Positions 4,393 through 12,700 of a stretch of DNA of 13,208 nt are shown here, piece after piece. The position numbers and the translations under genes were made by a program. Every line of letters begins with the position of its first letter. The stretch's first letter is position 1. Below the pieces are notes generated by a model. That model was not told the DNA's origin and searched no databases. It was given only the letters and a program-made list of their open reading frames with translations. Source of the stretch: JANXQE01 sp035651635 (GTDB taxonomy: Bacteria; Verrucomicrobiota; Verrucomicrobiia; Limisphaerales; UBA8199); NCBI GenBank assembly GCA_035651635.1, contig DASRFK010000055.1, positions 1-13,208 of the forward strand. Direction: 5' to 3'.

Positions 4393-7275
4393 CTAACCTG
4401 GTTTATCACCACCGCCTTTGCGTCTTTGGGCGCGGCGTTTGGCTTCGAGCAACCGGCTCGTAGTGCTGGCCGGAGTCTCTTCTTCCCTAGGCGCGGCCTG
4501 TTCCGGGCTTGAAGGTTCCGCACCGGGTGGCGGCGGTTGCTTCGGAGAAACCGGCTCCGTTTCGACTGGTTTAACCGGCCGGAAAAGCTCCGGCCGGGGC
4601 TCGGCTGGGGCGGTTTTGGTCGAGCGCACCTGGTCACGGCGGGCAAGCAATACCGACAGGGATTCATCGGCTCCGGGCTTTTGCGGGGCCGCTTGCCAGA
4701 AGAAGAGGCGCCGACGGAAACGCAGCCATTCCTCCCGATCGATCTGGATCCGGCGAACGGCGACATCGAGGGTAAAGAGCACGATCGCAAGTTTGATCAA
4801 AGATTCCCAAAGATCGCGCGGCTGGTAGGTCTTACGCCGGTCATGCGAAAACGGATTGAGCCCCGGCACACCGCGATCCAGCACCTTGCCTCCCCCGCTC
4901 TCGGCCAGGCGCCGGAGCAGGTTCAGGTTCGGTTCGGTCGCGTTGAACTCTGGAGAATAATTTACGCTGGCGCCGACCACTTGCGAGCCGCGCAATTGTC
5001 CATCTTTAATATCCATCAGGTTAAGCAGGTAAGCGCCGACCTGTTTGGTCGGAAAATGCGCCTCGTAATGGCCCGGGCCGGTCTGTTCGAGCCGCACGGT
5101 TTGACGTTCGCCTTTGGGTCCGACCACAGCGGCTTGCAGGTTGAGAAAATTGCGGTAGTTGCCCTGGTCATCCACCGCTTCAACATCGATCAAGCCCTCG
5201 CCCTTATCGACGGAAACGTCGGTGGTAAAATCAGCGCTTTCCAGCCGGCGCAAGCTCCATTGCCCAATTTGCGACCAGAACTGCCGATATTTGTCCCAGC
5301 CAAGCCACAAGCGGGCCCACTTGGCCTTCGCGTCGGAGGTGAAGGCCACGGATCGTCCAAGGCCATATTGCCAATGAGCCAGCAAGGGATCCCCTTTGTC
5401 AGTCCACAAAGGTGTTTCTGCGCGCGGTTTGGATGTCGTGGCGACATATCCCAGGAGCGTGGGATATTCGGTGGCAGAAATTCCACGCACGACCTCGCTG
5501 ACCGAGCGCACTTGCGGCTTAAAAGGATCTTCGTAAATGGCGGACTTGAGGATCACGGCGGTTTCTTTGACGAAAATCTGGGGCAAGTCGTCTGGCGAAG
5601 TGACATTGTAGAATCGGCCACGCCCCTGGTCGGCCATCCACATCATGGTGTCGGGGCCGGCATGGCCGGAAATCAGGACCGTGCTGACGGTGATCCGATC
5701 GCCGACGATGGCCTGCATGAGTGCCTGGCTGGGAGCGCCGGGATCGCCGTCGCTAAACACAATGATGTGCTTGAGGTTCGCCGTGGATTTTTTAAGAGCC
5801 TCGTGAGCCATGCCCATGATTTGCTGAAAGCTTCCCAGGTCGCCCTGGTTCATCCCCGCAATCTGGCGCGCCAACTCCGTTTTCGAGCGCACTTTTTGCA
5901 GCGGAAACAACCAGTGTTCATCGCCGTCCCAGAGCAAAACACCCATTTCATCGCCCGGGCCGAGGGCGGCGAGCACGCCTTGAGCGCAATCGCGGGCAAC
6001 CTGGTTGCCATTGTTGAACTCCATGCCGTGCATGATCAAAACCACCGCCCCGCTCGGCAGGACTTTTTTGCTGTCCAATTCCATGCTGACGGGCAGGGTA
6101 TTTTCCAGGGGCGTGCCGCGATATCCGCCGGCAGCATACGTCTGATCCCCGCCGACGCACACCAAACCGACGCCAAAGTCGCGCACCGCGCTCTCGAGTA
6201 GTTTTTGGCGGTCATTGCCCAGGTCACCAGCCGCCAGGTTGCTGATGAAAATCGCGTCGTAGCTTTGCATTTCGGCCAGCGTGCCGGGAAATTTGTCGAG
6301 GCCCGTCAACTGGACGACCAACCGTGACGTTTGTAGAGCAGACGCCAGTTGCCGGTCCTGTTCCGGATCCGCCGAGACGACCAGGATCCGCGGTTCGCCG
6401 CGAACGGTCGCGAAACCCGAGGCGCGATTATTTTGCGGAAGAGGATCACCGGGCGCATCGATCCGGACATCGTATTGGTACGGTCCGGGGTCGGTCAACA
6501 CCTGAGGGAAAGTGAACAGGTTTTTGCCGGCCGCGAGTTCAACTTTCTGTTCGCCCAAGTACTGTTCGTTGCGATAAAGCCGGACCGTCGCGGCCTGGGC
6601 CTGTTCGGCCTGAACGAAAATCTTAACCTCGAAGGTCTGTCCTTTCTTGAGCTTGGGGGGGATTTGGACTTTCTGAACGGAAACATCATTAGCCCGGGTG
6701 ATGCCGATGGGCAGCACATCCACTGTAACGCCCAGGAGTTTCGAGGCCAGAACAGCGCTCATCGCGTCGCCGACATTCTCATTTCCGTCACTCAAGAGCA
6801 CGAGGCGTTTTTGGCCCGTCTCGGGAAACGCAGCCGTGCCCAGCCGGATGGCAGCCGCCAAATCGGTGCGCTCGGTTCCCACCACCGCCTGAATTTTCTG
6901 CACGTCGACTGCGGCATTAGGGGCTGATTCGATGCTGGCCTCGCTGCCAAAAACGATGACGCCGGCTTTATCCACGTGGTGCATCTGGCGGGCGGCCTCG
7001 TTGACATACTGACGAGCCGCCTCCTGCTGCGGCGAGGGAATGCTGTCGGAGCGGTCCAGGACAAAGAACACGTTCATTCCTTCGACCGGCAGGAGCCATT
7101 GAAGGCCGGCAATGGCTAGAACCAGGGTCAGCAACACAAGCAGCCGGACGGAAAGTCCGGTCCAGCGACGCCACGGAGTGGTCTGGACATCGCTTTTCCA
7201 GGCGAACCACAACACCCAACCCAGCGCAGGAAGCAACGCCAGCAGATACAAAGGATGGGTGAACTGGAATTTCAT
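4393..7275 (-). CDS. Membrane VWA / glutamine amidotransferase-like / degenerate VWA protein
   Basis: The 960-aa product starts at the ATG at 7275 (MKFQFTHPLYLLALLPALG), overlapping the upstream stop by 4 bp (ATGA). Two N-terminal membrane segments (about 7-26 and 41-62) are followed by a VWA domain with intact MIDAS residues: DRSDS at 74-78, T138 in TDLAAA and D163 in LLSDG. Next comes a class I amidotransferase-like domain (about 295-395, ending near VCVGGDQTYAAGGYRG) with no obvious catalytic Cys triad. A second VWA-like domain (408-570) has MHGME at 415-419 in place of DxSxS but keeps FSDGD. One membrane segment lies near 825-842, and a proline-rich, basic cytoplasmic tail (TSRLLEAKRRAQRR) ends the protein. 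Such Bat-like proteins are thought to act in envelope complexes with MoxR ATPases. The exact role is unknown. Confidence 0.85.
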   Translation of the reverse strand: MKFQFTHPLYLLALLPALGWVLWFAWKSDVQTTPWRRWTGLSVRLLVLLTLVLAIAGLQWLLPVEGMNVFFVLDRSDSIPSPQQEAARQYVNEAARQMHHVDKAGVIVFGSEASIESAPNAAVDVQKIQAVVGTERTDLAAAIRLGTAAFPETGQKRLVLLSDGNENVGDAMSAVLASKLLGVTVDVLPIGITRANDVSVQKVQIPPKLKKGQTFEVKIFVQAEQAQAATVRLYRNEQYLGEQKVELAAGKNLFTFPQVLTDPGPYQYDVRIDAPGDPLPQNNRASGFATVRGEPRILVVSADPEQDRQLASALQTSRLVVQLTGLDKFPGTLAEMQSYDAIFISNLAAGDLGNDRQKLLESAVRDFGVGLVCVGGDQTYAAGGYRGTPLENTLPVSMELDSKKVLPSGAVVLIMHGMEFNNGNQVARDCAQGVLAALGPGDEMGVLLWDGDEHWLFPLQKVRSKTELARQIAGMNQGDLGSFQQIMGMAHEALKKSTANLKHIIVFSDGDPGAPSQALMQAIVGDRITVSTVLISGHAGPDTMMWMADQGRGRFYNVTSPDDLPQIFVKETAVILKSAIYEDPFKPQVRSVSEVVRGISATEYPTLLGYVATTSKPRAETPLWTDKGDPLLAHWQYGLGRSVAFTSDAKAKWARLWLGWDKYRQFWSQIGQWSLRRLESADFTTDVSVDKGEGLIDVEAVDDQGNYRNFLNLQAAVVGPKGERQTVRLEQTGPGHYEAHFPTKQVGAYLLNLMDIKDGQLRGSQVVGASVNYSPEFNATEPNLNLLRRLAESGGGKVLDRGVPGLNPFSHDRRKTYQPRDLWESLIKLAIVLFTLDVAVRRIQIDREEWLRFRRRLFFWQAAPQKPGADESLSVLLARRDQVRSTKTAPAEPRPELFRPVKPVETEPVSPKQPPPPGAEPSSPEQAAPREEETPASTTSRLLEAKRRAQRRKGGGDKPG

Positions 7276-9794
7276 CGCCGGCGCAGCAATTTTTGAACGC
7301 GATGATTCTGCGAATCCGCTACATAGAGGTTTTCCTGCGAGTCCAGCGCCACTCCCCACGGATTGTTGAACCGCCCAGGTTCGGCCCCCGGTCCGCCGAT
7401 GATCTCAATGGGTTTGTTCTGAGCGTCGAACACCTGGATTCGGCTGTTGCCAAATTCGCAGACGTACTGGCGTCCTTCGCGGTCCACACAGATGTCGTAG
7501 GGATAACTCAGCTCGCCTATCCCCTGGCCGGCCCTGCCGTAGGCCCGCAGAAAGGTGCCATCCCGGTTGAAAATCTGGATCCGGTGATTACAGGAATCGG
7601 CCACATACAATCGATCCTGCGCGTCAACGCAAAGCCCTTCCGGACGATTGAATTCGCCAGGGCCAGTTCCGGCATGGCCGAAACCTCCCAAGTACCGAGG
7701 CGGCGAGCGAAGCCCGGCGATGGCAGGGGACGAGGTGGAATTCGGGTTGGCAGGTTCGAAGGCGAACTTCTGTACTCGTTCTATTTCCTGATATTCACTG
7801 ACGAATATTTCGCGTTGCGAATCGACCGCGACGGCGCGCGGCATCGAGAGTTCGCCGCCGTTGGTGCCGTGACTGCCCCACTGGGCCAGCAATTTGCCCA
7901 GCGGCGAGAAGAGGTTTACGCGCGAGTAATGCGGTTCAACGACGAAAATGTTGCCATCGCGGTCACGGCCCATTCCTTTGGGCTTGCCACGATCGATTTG
8001 GGGCATTTGCCAGGAGAGCAGGAAGACGCCATTCGAGGAGAACTTTTGAACCCGGCCGGTCATGTCCACCACGTAGAGATTATCCGAGGCATCCACCGCG
8101 ATGGAGCGCGGTTTGTTAAGTTGGCCTACCCCAACGCCGCGCGTGCCAATGACCTGGGCTTGGGAGAAGAACTGGCTAGCGGCCAGCGAATCGCCTGAAC
8201 GAGGCGTGCAAGACGAGAGCGAAAGCAGCGAAAAAAGCGCGAGCGACCAGCCAATCCAGACGGCTGGACTGAACGGTGCCGAGCTGCGCTTGAGTGTGTT
8301 CCGTTCCCACCTGACGTAAACCCGCCGGGCCGTCTCGGCCAGAATCAGAGGCAAAATTGCCAGCGCGAGCAAGGCCAGGCAAAGCGCATTGACCTGCGCA
8401 TTATGGCCGTAGTGCAACAGGTTAAAAATCCGCAGCGCGAGGGTCTCACCGCCGGGCGGAATGACCAGGATCATCGATTCGACGTCCCATAAACAAAGCA
8501 GGAAAACCACGTAAGCGGCAATCAGCACAGGACGCTTTATTTGAGGCCAAAGGACGTGACGCACGAGCTGCCAGCGTGTCGCCCCTTCCAGTTGCGCAAC
8601 TTCGACCAATTCCCGATCTACTAGCCGTGCGGCTTGTCCGGAGGCGTAACAGCCGATCACGGCATATCGAATCACCAGGGCAAGGACCACGATGCCCGCG
8701 CTTTGATAAAATGCCGCTGACCAGGAATGGTTGAACGCGTGGATCAAACCGATTCCCAAAAGCACGCCCGGCAAAAGAAACGCCAACCAGCCCACGATGT
8801 GGGAAATCCGAAGGCCGAAATCCGAAGGCCGAAGGATCGTTGAAAACGTCGAGCCCAAAAAACGCTTGGTTGCCTGCTGGCTTGGGGTGTCGCATTCGGG
8901 GCCGCGTGTTCCAAGACGCGCGGCCGCGGCAAGCCCAACGAGGGTGATTACCACTGCCGCGGCTGCGGCATACCAGAGCGAGTTCCAAATCGCGCTTTGA
9001 CCCGCCGCCACGGCCCCCGGGAGTTCGGTCCAGGTCCGAGACGCAGAGAGAATTTGAATCATCGGCAAAAGGACCGAGCAGCAGAGTAGCAGCAAGGCGC
9101 ACAGTCCGCCTGCCCACATCCATCCGGTGCCGAGTTGGCGCCGGAACAACTGACCGGTCACCCCGATATGGCGATGTGGCCAAGGCACGGGTTTCCGCGA
9201 AAAGAGAACCAGAAGCAAAACTGGGAAAATCAATAACGGGTAGCTGGACCGCAGAGCGCCAAGCGTATCAAACTCCGTGTTGAAGCGGATCCACATTTCC
9301 GCCGGAAACACTTTGACCTGGAGGACGGCCGGCACGGCAAAATTATTGATGGCGAGAACAAAAGTCAGCAAGACCGCCAACAGGAGCGCTTCACGCGCCA
9401 GCGGAAGAAGGAGGCACCGGATGAGCCACCAACCGCGCACGAGCATGTCGCTTTCCAATTGAGCCGGTTCGAGCCGCTGCCAGGCGCCCCACACCAGCAA
9501 AAAACTCAGCGGCCAAAGCAGCTGCGTCAGCACCCAGACAGTTCCGCTGAGTGAGAAAATGTTCCAGGGCAGCCACTGGTGCCATAACCCGGTCTGCCCG
9601 AAATAATCCAACCAGGAATTGGTAACCAGAAACGGTGGCAAAGCCAGGGCGACAATAGCGGCTCCCAGAAACCAACCTCGAAAGCCTTCGGGCAAGCCCG
9701 CCAGGCACAGTGCGGCCATGAAACCCAGGCTCACAGAAAGAATGGTGGTAAAGCTTCCGACCAACAGACTATTGAACCACAACGCCCAGCTCAT
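7272..9794 (-). CDS. Fused ABC importer permease (two halves) with C-terminal lipobox and NHL propeller
   Basis: The 840-aa product starts at the ATG at 9794 (MSWALWFNSLLVGSF), overlapping the preceding stop by 4 bp. Residues 1-490 are a double-length permease of the Fe3+/thiamine type. The second half has a good EAA loop (ELVEVAQLEGATRWQLVRHV, 395-414), and the first half has a degenerate one (near 113-135). A non-family insert of about 38 residues (293-331) interrupts the second half. A further hydrophobic stretch (511-528) ends in LSSC with C529, a lipobox. Residues 540-840 then contain six NHL repeats (such as RPEGLCVDAQDRLYVADS and NPWGVALDSQENLYVADS), predicting a six-bladed periplasmic propeller. 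No internal start codon or frameshift separates the two parts. Substrate unknown; no ATPase gene is adjacent. Confidence 0.85.
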   Translation of the reverse strand: MSWALWFNSLLVGSFTTILSVSLGFMAALCLAGLPEGFRGWFLGAAIVALALPPFLVTNSWLDYFGQTGLWHQWLPWNIFSLSGTVWVLTQLLWPLSFLLVWGAWQRLEPAQLESDMLVRGWWLIRCLLLPLAREALLLAVLLTFVLAINNFAVPAVLQVKVFPAEMWIRFNTEFDTLGALRSSYPLLIFPVLLLVLFSRKPVPWPHRHIGVTGQLFRRQLGTGWMWAGGLCALLLLCCSVLLPMIQILSASRTWTELPGAVAAGQSAIWNSLWYAAAAAVVITLVGLAAAARLGTRGPECDTPSQQATKRFLGSTFSTILRPSDFGLRISHIVGWLAFLLPGVLLGIGLIHAFNHSWSAAFYQSAGIVVLALVIRYAVIGCYASGQAARLVDRELVEVAQLEGATRWQLVRHVLWPQIKRPVLIAAYVVFLLCLWDVESMILVIPPGGETLALRIFNLLHYGHNAQVNALCLALLALAILPLILAETARRVYVRWERNTLKRSSAPFSPAVWIGWSLALFSLLSLSSCTPRSGDSLAASQFFSQAQVIGTRGVGVGQLNKPRSIAVDASDNLYVVDMTGRVQKFSSNGVFLLSWQMPQIDRGKPKGMGRDRDGNIFVVEPHYSRVNLFSPLGKLLAQWGSHGTNGGELSMPRAVAVDSQREIFVSEYQEIERVQKFAFEPANPNSTSSPAIAGLRSPPRYLGGFGHAGTGPGEFNRPEGLCVDAQDRLYVADSCNHRIQIFNRDGTFLRAYGRAGQGIGELSYPYDICVDREGRQYVCEFGNSRIQVFDAQNKPIEIIGGPGAEPGRFNNPWGVALDSQENLYVADSQNHRVQKLLRRR
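8804..8831. repeat. Heptamer array inside the permease coding sequence
   Basis: Two perfect copies of the 14-mer AAATCCGAAGGCCG, that is four alternating heptamers AAATCCG/AAGGCCG, lie in the permease gene. On the coding strand they read RPSDFGLRIS (residues 322-331). This is repeat-derived peptide, at the end of an insert that lacks permease character (from about residue 293, positions 8802-8918). Confidence 0.85.
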
Positions 9795-10753
9795 CTGAGG
9801 AAGATCTGGTTTAGTTCCCGGGTGGTGACGCCGACATCCTCGAGAACCGCCCTCCAATCCGGCTGCAGAACCGGACTGACAATAGTCTTGGGCGAACCGC
9901 CTTCAAGTGCCTTCGCCTCGATCAATGCCTGGACCACCGGCGCGCTCTGCAAGTACTCGAAGAGCCGCTGAGCTGCGTCAGGGTCGGGCGCACCGCGGAC
10001 GACCGCGACCGTATTCGGAATGAGCAGGCTCTCCGGCATCATCGGAAGCGCAGCGACGGGCAAGCCTTCCCGCTGTCCGTCGGCAATATCGTCCGAATCC
10101 GTCAACCCGAGCTGCGCTTGACCGCGGGCGACCGCTTTCACAACCTCGGAATTGCCGTCAACGAGCAAAGGCTTATTCGCCGCCAGGCCGCGGCACCAAT
10201 TCAGCCAGGTGGCTTCTCCCCAGTGTTGGCGCAGCACATGGAAATGCGTCGCAGTGGTGCCGAATTGAGGATAGGCCAGCGCGAGCTTGCCTCGCCAAAG
10301 CTGGTTGGTGAGCTGGAACAGTGAATGCGGCGCCGAGTCCGCGGAAAGCGAGTTGGTGTTGACGACCATGCGCCGGCTCCGGTAGCCAAACGCGGTCCAG
10401 CCGTTGGTTTGGCGAAACACGTTTTGCGCCGCCAATTCACGGGTCCGCATTTCCTCGTTGCCCCAAAAGACGTCACAGACCGGATGGCCACGCTCGGCCA
10501 AAAGGCGATTAGCCAGCCCGACGGTTTTGACGGCTTCATTGTCATAAACGGCGAGCACTTTGAGGCCGCTTTTGTTTTCGAATTCTTTGAAAATCGGCTC
10601 GGCGTAAACCTGGTCCTGCGCGCAATAAGCGATGACCCGATGCTCTGGCCTGGCCTGGAGTTCGGGCGCGCCGAGGAGCAGAATTGCAATCAGCCAGACG
10701 AACTGCGTGAACGCTCGCAGGCTAAGAGGGTCAGTGCACGCGCGCAGTTTCAT
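9791..10753 (-). CDS. Extracellular solute-binding protein of the Fe3+/AfuA-type family
   Basis: The 320-aa product starts at the ATG at 10753, preceded by a good Shine-Dalgarno (GGAGGA, 5-6 nt spacing) and overlapping the upstream stop as ATGA. A possible start 72 nt upstream would lie inside the preceding gene and is rejected. A Sec signal peptide is visible (FVWLIAILLLGAPELQA, cleavage near residue 34). The mature part has family signatures: IAYCAQDQVYAEPIFKEFE at the N-terminus, DVFWGNEEMRTREL, the segment AYPQFGTTATHFHVL, VDGNSEVVKAVARGQAQLGLTDSDD, and GAPDPDAAQRLFEYL near the C-terminus. Members deliver Fe3+, phosphonates or other small anionic ligands to two-half permeases like the one encoded next. 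The ligand cannot be assigned from sequence alone. Confidence 0.87.
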   Translation of the reverse strand: MKLRACTDPLSLRAFTQFVWLIAILLLGAPELQARPEHRVIAYCAQDQVYAEPIFKEFENKSGLKVLAVYDNEAVKTVGLANRLLAERGHPVCDVFWGNEEMRTRELAAQNVFRQTNGWTAFGYRSRRMVVNTNSLSADSAPHSLFQLTNQLWRGKLALAYPQFGTTATHFHVLRQHWGEATWLNWCRGLAANKPLLVDGNSEVVKAVARGQAQLGLTDSDDIADGQREGLPVAALPMMPESLLIPNTVAVVRGAPDPDAAQRLFEYLQSAPVVQALIEAKALEGGSPKTIVSPVLQPDWRAVLEDVGVTTRELNQIFLR

Positions 10754-12585
10754 ACTGTCCTCCGATGGTAGTACCACCATTCGATCAGCAACACGAGCAA
10801 TCCCAAACCGGCAATGCTGCGCCACACCTCGGCATTGGTGCGCTGGCGGGTGGTGGCCGCGACGCTAGTGTACTTGCCCAACTGCAGTTCGTCGCGGGGT
10901 TTGATATTGCTTTCAGCCGCGTCAAGCAGGTCGACGCAAAACGTGGTCTCGTTTGTTCCCAGACTGAGCCGATAGACACCCTGTTTAAAGGTGTCTCCGA
11001 ATACCAACTCGTTCGCAGCCGGATCCAGATTCAGGTTCCGCTTCGAGCCATCGGGATAGGTGACAGTCGCCGCGGTTTCGGTTTTGGTCAAAGCCAGGCG
11101 AAATGCTTCACCGGCTTTGACCAATAATTGCCCGCCTCTCGCGTTGGCCGGATTGAGCCATTCGACGGCATTGGCGATAAAAATGGGAAAAGAAATGCGC
11201 AGTGGCCAGTTGCTCTCGAGAAAATCGAACCCGACCCACAGGATGCGTTGGCGGCCCAGGTCTCCAGCCAGGATGAGCGGCGCTTGGGGCGAATCGACCA
11301 GGGACACGGCCCACGGGGGTGTTTTGGCGGCGAAACTTTCGGCGACCTGCACGTTATCCAGACCCGCATAGCGCAATAACGGATGGGCCGACCGCCAATC
11401 GACAATCGGCGGCCCGTCCAGGCGCGTAACTTCCGGAATCCAATTGGTGTTGAGGACGTGGATGGCGAATACATTGCCTTTGGGCCAAACCGTGGGCACG
11501 ACGCCGTCGAGCACTACGAAATCAAATCCAACCGCCGGATCGTTCAGTTCGGTGCTGACGGCCAGTTCTACATTCGGACTGGCGCGCAGAGCTTTCTCGA
11601 GCAGGCGGTTTCCCCGAGAAACCAGGAGCACCTTCACCGGCTTGGGCAACAAACTTACGATCGACGCTTCGTTATCCGCAGCCAGGTCATCTTTGGCAGT
11701 GCTGCGAATGGTGAAAACGCCATCCTGGCTTTGGGAAGCCAGAAAGACCTGAGGCGAAGTTTCCGCCGGCGGAACGCTCAATGGACGGCTTTGGAGCAGC
11801 CGGTTATCCAGCAAAAGTTCGAGCTCGGTTTGGACCGTGTTCGTCGAAAAATTTGCAACACTGGCATACACGGCTCGTTGACGAGGATCTTCGGGATTGG
11901 AGCGAACATCCAGCGCGGTGATTCCCAGGTTATTCGAGCTTTTCCCGACTTTATGATACACCAGCGGCAGGCCTTTATTATCGAATTCGCTGAGGTCGGG
12001 AGCCGCCCCGTCGCTGAACAAATGAATTTCGGCGCCGCGCTGGTCGCGAACCAGGGATTCGGCCATGCGCAAAGCGGCGATCAATCGAGTCGGACCATCG
12101 GAACAGGCGCAGGCCTGCAGGGCGCGGCGCAAAGCGGCCTTTTCGCTCGTCGCAGACTGTTTGACCTCGGTATTGGCCCCGGCTTGAAGGACGACCATCT
12201 GATCGTTGTTCGCCAGGCTATCGACCCACTTGAGCGCTTCAGCGCGAGCTTTCTCAAACCGGGACGGAGTTTCGTCAGTGGCTTGCATGGAGGCCGAAGC
12301 GTCCAGAATTACCACGCGCAGTTGGGCCGGCACGGTTTTGAGGGCGAAATAGGGCCGTGCCAGCGCCAGCACCACCAGCAGCAGCAGTAGGATTTGCAGA
12401 ATGAGCAACCAGTTCTTGCGCAGCTTTTGGAAAGGGGCGCTGGCTTGGGTTTCGGCCAAGAACTGTTGCCAGAGCACGGTGCTCGAGACGAGCCGCACCA
12501 CGCGCTTGCGTTTCAGCAGGTAAAAAACCACGACCACCGGAATCGCCGCGGCAAACGCAAAAGCTGCTGGAGCCAGAAAACTCAT
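10750..12585 (-). CDS. BatA-like membrane protein with VWA domain
   Basis: The 611-aa product begins with the BatA/aerotolerance N-terminal region (MSFLAPAAFAFAAAIPVVVVFYLLKRKR). Membrane segments lie near 5-24 and 58-77. A VWA domain follows with MIDAS motif DASAS (95-99), the TRLIAAL threonine segment and the LFSDGA motif. A long periplasmic beta-rich region leads to a last membrane segment (about 591-606) and a short basic tail (YYHRRTV). Bat-type proteins usually stand beside MoxR AAA+ ATPase and DUF58 genes. None is seen here, since the upstream sequence is heptamer repeat that begins 6 nt before the ATG. There is no Shine-Dalgarno. The start has the ATGA form, like the three genes it precedes, which suggests that it was once an internal gene of a longer operon. 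Confidence 0.88.
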   Translation of the reverse strand: MSFLAPAAFAFAAAIPVVVVFYLLKRKRVVRLVSSTVLWQQFLAETQASAPFQKLRKNWLLILQILLLLLVVLALARPYFALKTVPAQLRVVILDASASMQATDETPSRFEKARAEALKWVDSLANNDQMVVLQAGANTEVKQSATSEKAALRRALQACACSDGPTRLIAALRMAESLVRDQRGAEIHLFSDGAAPDLSEFDNKGLPLVYHKVGKSSNNLGITALDVRSNPEDPRQRAVYASVANFSTNTVQTELELLLDNRLLQSRPLSVPPAETSPQVFLASQSQDGVFTIRSTAKDDLAADNEASIVSLLPKPVKVLLVSRGNRLLEKALRASPNVELAVSTELNDPAVGFDFVVLDGVVPTVWPKGNVFAIHVLNTNWIPEVTRLDGPPIVDWRSAHPLLRYAGLDNVQVAESFAAKTPPWAVSLVDSPQAPLILAGDLGRQRILWVGFDFLESNWPLRISFPIFIANAVEWLNPANARGGQLLVKAGEAFRLALTKTETAATVTYPDGSKRNLNLDPAANELVFGDTFKQGVYRLSLGTNETTFCVDLLDAAESNIKPRDELQLGKYTSVAATTRQRTNAEVWRSIAGLGLLVLLIEWWYYHRRTV

Positions 12586-12591
12586 TCGAAC

Positions 12592-12656
12592 GCGGAGTGC
12601 GGAATGCGGAGTGCGGAATGTCCCAAATGTGGAGTTCGAAGTGCGCAGTGCGGAAT
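12592..12656. repeat. GCGGAGT/GCGGAAT heptamer array between the operon start and the four-helix-bundle gene
   Basis: Positions 12592-12619 are two perfect copies of GCGGAGTGCGGAAT, that is four alternating heptamers. After a short non-repeat spacer, decayed units (GCGCAGT, GCGGAAT) continue to 12656. The array touches the 5' end of the BatA-like gene. Positions 12657-12700 show no other feature. Confidence 0.85.
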
Positions 12657-12700
12657 GCAGACCGAACAGCGCTGACCCCGTTCAACAAGGAATTCAAATC

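Noticed and set aside
4537..6201. Long open frame on the plus strand (554 codons) opposite the VWA/amidotransferase-like gene
   Set aside because: It lies antisense to a protein with clear VWA motifs, shows no domain character of its own, and is the expected by-product of GC-rich codon use.
7276..7359. Upstream in-frame extension of the 960-aa VWA gene
   Set aside because: It overlaps the NHL coding region. MKFQFTHPLYLLALLPALG is the natural N-terminus and forms the ATGA junction.
9795..9857. Upstream in-frame extension of the permease-NHL gene
   Set aside because: The extra residues lie inside the solute-binding-protein gene, have no membrane character, and would destroy the ATGA overlap seen at every junction of the operon.
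11383..12390. Plus-strand open frame opposite the BatA-like gene
   Set aside because: Antisense shadow. The minus strand carries the MIDAS motif and membrane segments.
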